Assembly: GCA_903918155.1 (NCBI GenBank)
Contig: CAIXDD010000471.1
Location: 1-11,010, forward strand
DNA: 11,010 nucleotides
From: an uncultured Hyphomicrobiales bacterium
GTDB lineage: Bacteria > Pseudomonadota > Alphaproteobacteria > Rhizobiales > Beijerinckiaceae
Direction: 5' to 3'
The notes beneath the pieces are model-generated. The model was not told the origin of the DNA. It made no database searches and saw nothing but the letters and a program-made list of their open reading frames with translations. This document shows, in pieces, positions 6,875 through 11,010 of the stretch. The position numbers and the translations under genes were made by a program. Numbering within the stretch: position 1 is the first letter of the stretch; every line of letters begins with the position of its first letter.

Positions 6875-7663
6875 CGTGGGCCAATCCTGCGGAACGAGGC
6901 CGGCCTTGCGGCCCTTGTTGACGTAATAGGCCCATAATTTGCCGACGTGGAACTCGCGCATCTCGTGCTTGTTGATCTGCTCGATCTCGGCGGCGGTGAG
7001 CGGCATGGCGGTCTTGCCGGCCTGCAGCACCTGCATATGGGCGCGCGCGTTCTCGTCGAAATGCACCGCGTCCACCAGAAGCGCGGGCGTGGATTCGGCG
7101 ACCAGAACGAGCCCATGCGCGCGCATCAGCGCCGCATGATGCGCGCCCAGATCGCGCGCCAGCGCCTCGCCCTGCGTCTTCAGCTTGATATGGCTTGGAT
7201 CGGGATGAATCGGCACGCCGCTCTCCCAACGCACGGCGCGCGCCCGCATCAGCGACAGGCTCACGCCCTCCATCAGGGTGAAGGCGATCGCAAGCTCCAT
7301 ATGCGAATGAAGCACCGATCGCACGTCAGGCCGCGCGCGATAGATCTCGCCATGGATCGGCGTCTCCACCGGCGGGCGCAGGCCCGGCTGGCCCTCGAGC
7401 ACATGTCCGTCGAAATCCACGATCAGCAGGCGTTCGGGCGCGACGTCGGAGCGCGGATCCACGCCCGGCTGGATGAGATAAGCGTCCATGCCGGGCACGC
7501 GCGCGCTCACATGGCCGGAATAATCGAGCAGATCCTCCATCACCAGAAGGCGCGAGGCCGCCGCCACCTGCGCGCGCAGACGCGCGATGGCCGCCTCCCG
7601 GCTTTCTGCGGGCGGCGCGTGATCAGCGCCGGGACTCGCGGCGTGACTCGCGGCGTGACTCAC
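6866..7663 (-). CDS. Class II aldolase/adducin-family protein (paralogue A)
   Basis: This 265-residue cytoplasmic, zinc-dependent class II aldolase-fold enzyme shows the phosphate/substrate-loop-like DYSGHVSAR (about 47-55), a catalytic Glu100 in PPVETPIHGEIY, and zinc ligands His119 and His121 (SVLHSH) plus His183 (RAHGLVLVAE). It also has a distinctive VPIHPDPSH segment (about 150-158). The fold covers sugar-phosphate aldolases and epimerases, but also 3,4-dihydroxyphthalate 2-decarboxylase (PhtC). In this aromatic context a decarboxylase or retro-aldolase acting on a ring-derived acid is plausible but inferred. It starts with GTG at 7663; this GTG overlaps the TGA of the upstream binding-protein gene (GTGA), which suggests translational coupling, and no good Shine-Dalgarno is seen. 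Its first 12 residues come from a 12-bp tandem repeat. It is longer at the N-terminus than its paralogue at 9663-10391. Confidence 0.85.
   Translation of the reverse strand: MSHAASHAASPGADHAPPAESREAAIARLRAQVAAASRLLVMEDLLDYSGHVSARVPGMDAYLIQPGVDPRSDVAPERLLIVDFDGHVLEGQPGLRPPVETPIHGEIYRARPDVRSVLHSHMELAIAFTLMEGVSLSLMRARAVRWESGVPIHPDPSHIKLKTQGEALARDLGAHHAALMRAHGLVLVAESTPALLVDAVHFDENARAHMQVLQAGKTAMPLTAAEIEQINKHEMREFHVGKLWAYYVNKGRKAGLVPQDWPTGG
7633..7663. repeat. 12-bp tandem repeat at the start of aldolase gene A
   Basis: GACTCGCGGCGT occurs twice in perfect tandem (7633-7644, 7645-7656), followed by a partial third copy (GACTCAC, 7657-7663). On the coding strand it encodes Ser-His-Ala-Ala twice at the very N-terminus. 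The unit is a multiple of three, so copy-number change would keep the reading frame. Confidence 0.75.
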
Positions 7664-8724
7664 GGTTTGGCGCCGCCGGCGCTGGTGTTCTGCTCCACCT
7701 CGCCGATGATCTCGTTGAGCTTCTTGCGCACGGCAGCCGGCGCGTCGATGATGTCGGCGACGATCTTCTGCAATTCGGCGCCGGAGACGGGATCGATCTC
7801 GAAATTCTCCTTCTGCGCTTCGGCGAGGAATTTCGGATCGGCGACCATGCGGTCGAACGCCTCGCGCAGCGTCTTCACGCGGTCCGCCGGCGTCTCGGGC
7901 GTGGTGAACACAGGCCGGCCAACCGCGGTCGGCGCCGAGAGAAGACGCAGCACCGCGCGGTCCTCCTCATTCTTGGCGAGGTCCATCAGCAGCGGCACGT
8001 CCTTCAGGTCGGGCGATTTCTCAAGGCCGATCTGCACGAGGATGTTGATCTTCTTGTCGCGCAGCCAATCGGGCCGCGTCGCCTTCCACGCGCCCCATGA
8101 ATTGGAGCCGCGCACGGCCACTTCGCCGCGCTCCATGGCGAGATTGATGTCGTTGCCGCCCGGATAGCCGAGGATGATCTTGAATTTCGTGCCCAGAAGC
8201 GCGTTCATCGCCTTGGGATATTGCGAAGAGGTGGAGCCGCCGGTGGCGCCCACCGTCACCTCCTGGCGCATCGCGTCGTCCATGGTCTTCACGCCCGAGG
8301 CGTGCCAGGCGGCGGTCGTGTTGTTCTCGCGCGCGGGATTGCCGATATAGATGAACTTGCGCACGTCGAAGCGCACCTGCGGATCGCCCAGCGCCTGCGC
8401 GATGGAGATCGACTGGTCGCCCGTGCCCAGCACGCTTCCGTCCTTCGGCGCCACCGAATAGATCCACGCCATCGCAGTGCGGCTGCCGCCGCCGGGCATG
8501 TTGCGCGGCACGATGAGCGGCGAACCGGGCAGATAATTTCCAAGATTGCGGGCCACAAGACGCGCATAAAGATCATAGGTGCCGCCGGCCGAATAGCCGA
8601 TCACCATGTCCATCTTGCGCCCCTGATAGAAGGCCTCCGGCGTTTGCGCCTGCGCGGCGCCCGCAAGAGCCGCAGGGCAGAGCGCGAGCGCGCCCAGAGC
8701 GGACCAGAAACGTGCCGACGCCAT
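7660..8724 (-). CDS. Tripartite tricarboxylate transporter-type (Bug/TctC) periplasmic binding protein
   Basis: This 354-residue secreted binding protein opens with a Sec signal peptide (Arg5, a hydrophobic core, and a likely cut after Ala26 in GAAQA-QTPEAF). It then shows the typical Bug-family opening: a VIGYSAGGTYDLYAR segment at about 41-55, with PRNMPGGGSRTA following at about 73-84. By family knowledge such proteins capture carboxylates, often aromatic acids, in the periplasm and deliver them to a TctA/TctB permease. Neither membrane partner is in this window, so it may use a permease elsewhere or have a sensing role. I chose the ATG at 8724 because AAGGAGG (8732-8738) lies 7 bases upstream and the signal peptide begins there; the longer in-frame reading up to 8919 would run through the promoter. 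It is the first gene of a two-gene operon with the overlapping class II aldolase gene. Confidence 0.85.
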   Translation of the reverse strand: MASARFWSALGALALCPAALAGAAQAQTPEAFYQGRKMDMVIGYSAGGTYDLYARLVARNLGNYLPGSPLIVPRNMPGGGSRTAMAWIYSVAPKDGSVLGTGDQSISIAQALGDPQVRFDVRKFIYIGNPARENNTTAAWHASGVKTMDDAMRQEVTVGATGGSTSSQYPKAMNALLGTKFKIILGYPGGNDINLAMERGEVAVRGSNSWGAWKATRPDWLRDKKINILVQIGLEKSPDLKDVPLLMDLAKNEEDRAVLRLLSAPTAVGRPVFTTPETPADRVKTLREAFDRMVADPKFLAEAQKENFEIDPVSGAELQKIVADIIDAPAAVRKKLNEIIGEVEQNTSAGGAKP

Positions 8725-8796
8725 TTGCTTTCCTCCTTGGATAGGGGCCGCGCGTGTCCCACGCCATGGCCTGGGTCGCGCCGCATTTGTTCGCTT

Positions 8797-8809
8797 ATAC
8801 GGTTTGTAT
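8797..8809. promoter_or_regulatory. Operator-like inverted repeat overlapping the -10
   Basis: ATAC-GGTTT-GTAT is a short inverted repeat in an otherwise very GC-rich stretch, and it overlaps the candidate -10 of the minus-strand operon. ATAC/GTAT half-sites are the sort used by GntR/FCD-type regulators of acid catabolism. That is only a resemblance, and no regulator gene is nearby. Confidence 0.3.
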
Positions 8810-8831
8810 GCGCGCGGGCGGCCGCTTTCAA
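8803..8831 (-). promoter_or_regulatory. Candidate sigma-70 promoter for the binding-protein/aldolase operon
   Basis: Reading the minus strand, TTGAAA (8826-8831) and TACAAA (8803-8808) are separated by exactly 17 bases. They match 5 of 6 and 4 of 6 positions of the -35 and -10 consensus. The predicted start would lie about 70 bases upstream of the ATG at 8724. Assignment is by eye only. Confidence 0.4.
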
Positions 8832-8917
8832 GCCTCGCCGCGCAAGGGGTCGCGCCGGTGGACAGGCGCGCGGGCGCGCGTACCATGGGCGAAACGCAGC
8901 GAGCGAGGGAGAGCGCC

Positions 8918-9613
8918 ATGAAGGACTGGATGAAGATCGTGCCCGCCGAGGAGCGTAAGGCCTATGAGAAGGGCGGCTTCATGACGGCGGGGGAGATCGG
9001 CGAGCGCACCGCGCTCGTGGTGATCGACGTCACGCTCGGCTTTTGCGGCAGCCCCGGCCAGACGCTGGAGGAGGCCATCGCCGAATTCGGCCCCGCCTGC
9101 GGGCCGGTCTCCTGGGAGACGATGCCCCGCATCGCGCGGCTCATCGCCATGTTCCGCGACCTCGACCGCCCGGTGATCTTCACGCGCAGCCATCCGCTCG
9201 ACACGCAATTCGCCGGCAAGGCGACCAAGAGCAAGCGCGTGAGCCCCGTCATGCCGCCGCGCTTCAACGATTTCCCCGAAAGCATCGCGCCGCGCGCGGG
9301 CGAATGGGTGCTGGAGAAGACCAAGGCCAGCGCCTTTTTCCAGACGCCGCTCGCCAGCTATCTCGTGAAGAACCAGATCGATTCCCTGATCGTGTGCGGC
9401 GTGTCGACGTCAGGCTGCGTGCGCGCCTCGGTGGTGGACGCCTTCTCGAACGGCTTCAACACATTCGTGGTGGACGATTGCTGCTTCGACCGCTCGCATT
9501 TCGCCCATTGCGCAAATCTGTTCGACATGAACGCGAAATACGCCACGGTCGTTTCGCTCGACGAGGCCTCGGGGATGATCCTGGGCCCGCAAATGCGCCC
9601 CGCGCAGGCCTGA
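8918..9613 (+). CDS. Isochorismatase-like cysteine hydrolase (N-carbamoylsarcosine amidase / maleamate hydrolase group)
   Basis: This 231-residue cytoplasmic cysteine hydrolase has the full catalytic triad: Asp37 in ALVVIDVTLGF, Lys134 in VLEKTKASAFF, and Cys167 in CGVSTSGCVRAS. The family cleaves amide or carbamoyl bonds (N-carbamoylsarcosine, maleamate, nicotinamide, ureidoacrylate) or, in isochorismatase itself, a vinyl ether. The long first helix region before the Asp and the SGCVRASVVDAFSNGF segment fit the N-carbamoylsarcosine amidase-like branch. Maleamate hydrolysis would fit breakdown of a pyridine carboxylate, but this is inference. I chose the ATG at 8918 because an AGGGAG lies just upstream and the conserved region begins soon after; an in-frame ATG at 8804 would add 38 poorly conserved residues running through the promoter. 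It is divergent from the binding-protein operon and convergent with the second aldolase gene. Confidence 0.85.
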   Translation: MKDWMKIVPAEERKAYEKGGFMTAGEIGERTALVVIDVTLGFCGSPGQTLEEAIAEFGPACGPVSWETMPRIARLIAMFRDLDRPVIFTRSHPLDTQFAGKATKSKRVSPVMPPRFNDFPESIAPRAGEWVLEKTKASAFFQTPLASYLVKNQIDSLIVCGVSTSGCVRASVVDAFSNGFNTFVVDDCCFDRSHFAHCANLFDMNAKYATVVSLDEASGMILGPQMRPAQA

Positions 9614-9631
9614 AGGCCGCGCAAGGAGAAA

Positions 9632-9656
9632 GGGCGCAGGTTTCAAACCTGCGCCC
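9632..9656. terminator. Bidirectional terminator hairpin between convergent genes
   Basis: GGGCGCAGGTTT and AAACCTGCGCCC form a perfect 12-base inverted repeat about a central C, probably 10-11 paired bases with a small loop. It sits between the convergent stops at 9613 and 9665. On the minus strand the stem is followed by CTTTCTCC, a modest T-rich tail, so it should act best for the aldolase gene to its right. On the plus strand the tail is weak. Confidence 0.7.
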
Positions 9657-9662
9657 CTGATC

Positions 9663-10391
9663 TCAGTCGATCTTCCAGTCTTCCGGCAGGAAGCCCTTCG
9701 TGCGGCCGCGGCCGACGTAATAGTCCCACAGCTTGTCGATATGGCGCTGGCGCTTGAAGGCGACGGCGAAGGCGTCCATGTCCGCAGCGCTCAGCGCGCG
9801 CACGCGCCCCAGCGCGGCCGCGTGATACATGGTGACCGCGTTTTCGACGAAGTGAATCGCGTCGATCAGCACGGCGCGCACGGATTCAGCGACGATCACC
9901 TGTCCATGCGCGCGGATCTGCAGCGCGTGATGGGGACCAAGCGTCGCAGCCACGGCGGCGCCGAGCCCGGAATCGCTCACATGCGAGGGATCGGGATGAA
10001 CCGGAATGCCGCTGCGCCAGCGGATCGCATGGTTCTTGATCGGCGACAGCTCCGCGCCCTCCACCAGCGTGAAGACATTGGTGAGGTCGTGATGGAAATG
10101 GGCGACCGAATGCACGTCCGGGCGCGCGCGCAGGATCTCGCCATGCAGGAAGACTTCCGCCGGCGGGCGGGCTTTACCATTCCCGCGCAGCACCCGGCCG
10201 TCGTAATCGCACACCAGAAGGTCGTCAGGCGTCAGGCCCGCGCGGCTCACGTCGATGGGCTGGATGAGATAGGCGTTTTCGCCGGGCAGGCGCGCGCTCA
10301 CATGCCCGCTATAGCCCATCAGGCCTTCGTCGTTCAGGATCAACGTGCAGGCGGCGACTTCCTGGCGCAGCAAGGTTTCGTTGGCCGACAT
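9663..10391 (-). CDS. Class II aldolase/adducin-family protein (paralogue B)
   Basis: This 242-residue zinc-dependent class II aldolase-fold enzyme shows GYSGHVSAR (about 26-34), catalytic Glu79 in PPAEVFLHGEI, zinc ligands His98 and His100 (SVAHFHHD) and His162 (RAHGQVIVAES), and the same VHPDPSH and C-terminal LPEDW motifs as paralogue A at 6866-7663. By eye the two share about half their residues across the central domain. They differ around the zinc site (HSHMEL versus HFHHDL) and in the helix after it, so they may act on different substrates or successive steps. A decarboxylase or aldolase role in the aromatic island is plausible but unproven. The start is well set: GAGGAGG lies 4 bases upstream of the ATG. 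Three 20-bp direct repeats lie 40-100 bases upstream. The gene ends at a good hairpin terminator. Confidence 0.85.
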   Translation of the reverse strand: MSANETLLRQEVAACTLILNDEGLMGYSGHVSARLPGENAYLIQPIDVSRAGLTPDDLLVCDYDGRVLRGNGKARPPAEVFLHGEILRARPDVHSVAHFHHDLTNVFTLVEGAELSPIKNHAIRWRSGIPVHPDPSHVSDSGLGAAVAATLGPHHALQIRAHGQVIVAESVRAVLIDAIHFVENAVTMYHAAALGRVRALSAADMDAFAVAFKRQRHIDKLWDYYVGRGRTKGFLPEDWKID

Positions 10392-10430
10392 GCTTCCTCC
10401 TCGGTTTCATCGTCTGGTTCTCCATCGCCC

Positions 10431-10490
10431 GCCGGCGCGCCCAAGTCCAGCCCGGCGCGAACAAGTCCAGCCCGGCGCGCCCAAGTCCAG
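10431..10490. repeat. Three 20-bp direct repeats in the divergent promoter region
   Basis: Three copies of a 20-bp unit (CCCGGCGCGC followed by CCAAGTCCAG) stand head-to-tail at 10431-10450, 10451-10470 and 10471-10490. The first copy starts with G instead of C, and the second has GA/A in place of GC/C at the joint; the rest is identical. A 20-bp period is about two helical turns, so a protein could bind all three on one face. They lie upstream of aldolase gene B and of the opgC-like gene. Confidence 0.8.
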
Positions 10491-10500
10491 CGAGGAATGC

Positions 10501-10526
10501 GCCCGCGCCGCTTGCCCGCGCCGCTT
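10501..10526. repeat. 13-bp tandem duplication
   Basis: GCCCGCGCCGCTT is perfectly duplicated (10501-10513 and 10514-10526), ten bases after the 20-bp repeats. It lies in the same non-coding region between aldolase gene B and the opgC-like gene. Low-complexity slippage is the simplest explanation. Confidence 0.6.
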
Positions 10527-10607
10527 GTGCGTGGCCGTCGCCGCGCGCGCGGCCGCAAGAAGGCCGCGCCTTGCCCGCCTCGCCGCCAGCGCCTACAAGC
10601 GCCGCTG

Positions 10608-11010
10608 ATGCCGCGAGGCGACCCCGTGCCCTTCGATCCCGCAAAGCCCTCTCCCGCCTATGCCGGCGCGCCTGCGACGGCGCCGCGCCTGCGCGATCCC
10701 CGGCTCGACGTCGCCCGCGGGCTGGGCATGTTCATCATCCTGATCGCGCATATCCCCGAGAACGGCTGGTCGAGCTGGATTCCCGCGCGCTTCGGTTACA
10801 GCGACGCGGCCGATCTTTTCGTGTTCTGCTCGGGGCTGGCCTCCGCGCTGGCTTTCGGCGCGCTGTTTGAAACGCGCGGCTGGCTGATCGGCGCCGCGCG
10901 CATTCTCCATCGCGTCTGGCAGGTCTATTGGGCCCATATCGGCTCGTTCGTCGTCGCCGTCTGCCTGGCCGCAAGCGCGGACGCGGCGACGGGCGGGCGT
11001 TTCTATATGG
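10608..11010 (+). CDS. opgC: OpgC-family protein, N-terminal part (cut by window end)
   Basis: At least 134 residues are visible with no stop before the window ends. After a Pro/Ala-rich cytoplasmic lead of about 30 residues come PRLDVARGLGMFIILIAHIP (31-50), the SDAADLFVFCSGLASALAFG segment (65-84) and HRVWQVYWAHI (101-111). This is the recognisable opening of the OpgC family of multi-spanning inner-membrane acyltransferases, which in rhizobia and related bacteria add succinyl groups to periplasmic glucans. The start is uncertain: the ATG at 10608 has no clear ribosome site, while a GTG at 10626 has a weak AGGCGA about 5 bases upstream. It probably belongs to the core envelope genes rather than to the aromatic-acid island. 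Confidence 0.8.
   Translation, partial: MPRGDPVPFDPAKPSPAYAGAPATAPRLRDPRLDVARGLGMFIILIAHIPENGWSSWIPARFGYSDAADLFVFCSGLASALAFGALFETRGWLIGAARILHRVWQVYWAHIGSFVVAVCLAASADAATGGRFYM

Noticed and set aside
4371..7116. Long minus-strand open frames across the Pht5-like and MFS genes
   Set aside because: Their composition is charged and repetitive (Arg, Gly, Glu, His), with no family motifs. They cover two clear plus-strand genes and a convergent junction.
8804..8917. Upstream ATG for the cysteine hydrolase
   Set aside because: The 38 extra residues are not family-like and overlap the divergent promoter. The ATG at 8918 has AGGGAG in place.
8725..8919. N-terminal extension of the binding protein to 8919
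   Set aside because: It would precede the signal peptide with 65 residues and run through the promoter. AAGGAGG fits the ATG at 8724.
10431..10526. CRISPR array
   Set aside because: The 20-bp units are directly adjacent with no unique spacers, and no cas gene is present.
10309..10644. Small minus-strand gene upstream of aldolase gene B
   Set aside because: Its translation is just the tandem repeats and Arg/Ala-rich filler. It overlaps the start of the opgC-like gene and lacks any domain.

Overview
The window is GC-rich, densely packed bacterial DNA. It is consistent with an alphaproteobacterium, most likely a member of the Hyphomicrobiales (Beijerinckiaceae-, Methylocystaceae- or Bradyrhizobium-like). 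This placement is an inference from codon use, strong GGAGG-type ribosome binding sites and a terminal OpgC-type glucan-modifying gene; no ribosomal or marker gene is present. I count ten protein genes, the last cut by the window edge. I see no RNA genes, insertion sequences, CRISPR array or phage genes, and no gene-free stretch over 300 bases.

Layout: (1) Positions 7-981, minus strand: a PAP2-type membrane phosphatase. It lies just downstream of (2) 1024-2943, minus: a QuiC1-type two-domain protein, 3-dehydroshikimate dehydratase fused to a 4-hydroxyphenylpyruvate-dioxygenase-like half. (3) A divergent intergenic region, 2947-3160, separates it from a plus-strand run of three genes: a Rieske non-haem iron oxygenase alpha subunit (3161-4432), a protein of the 4,5-dihydroxyphthalate decarboxylase / NMT1-like binding-protein fold (4515-5510) and an MFS exporter/permease (5587-6861). 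(4) Converging on it from the right is a two-gene minus-strand operon: a tripartite-tricarboxylate-type (Bug) periplasmic binding protein (7660-8724) overlapping by four bases a class II aldolase/adducin-family enzyme (6866-7663). (5) Divergent from that operon is an isochorismatase-like cysteine hydrolase (8918-9613). It converges on a second class II aldolase-family gene (9663-10391, minus), a paralogue of the first. (6) The window ends in the start of an opgC-like gene (10608 onward, plus).

Taken together, genes 2-9 look like an accessory island for uptake and breakdown of an aromatic or N-heteroaromatic carboxylic acid. It offers a periplasmic binding protein and a permease for transport, a Rieske oxygenase for hydroxylation or O-demethylation, several candidate decarboxylases (the Pht5-like protein and two class II aldolase-fold proteins, a fold used by 3,4-dihydroxyphthalate decarboxylase), an amide-type hydrolase, and a protocatechuate-forming dehydratase. 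No Rieske reductase or ferredoxin, ring-cleavage dioxygenase, transcription regulator or TctA/TctB membrane partner is encoded here. The pathway is therefore incomplete within the window and the true substrate is unknown.

The most notable sequence observations are a Gln in place of a metal-ligand His in the HPPD-like half of the QuiC1 protein, a palindrome formed by the stop codons of two converging genes, three perfectly phased 20-bp direct repeats upstream of the second aldolase gene, and an operator-like inverted repeat on a good promoter in front of the binding-protein operon.
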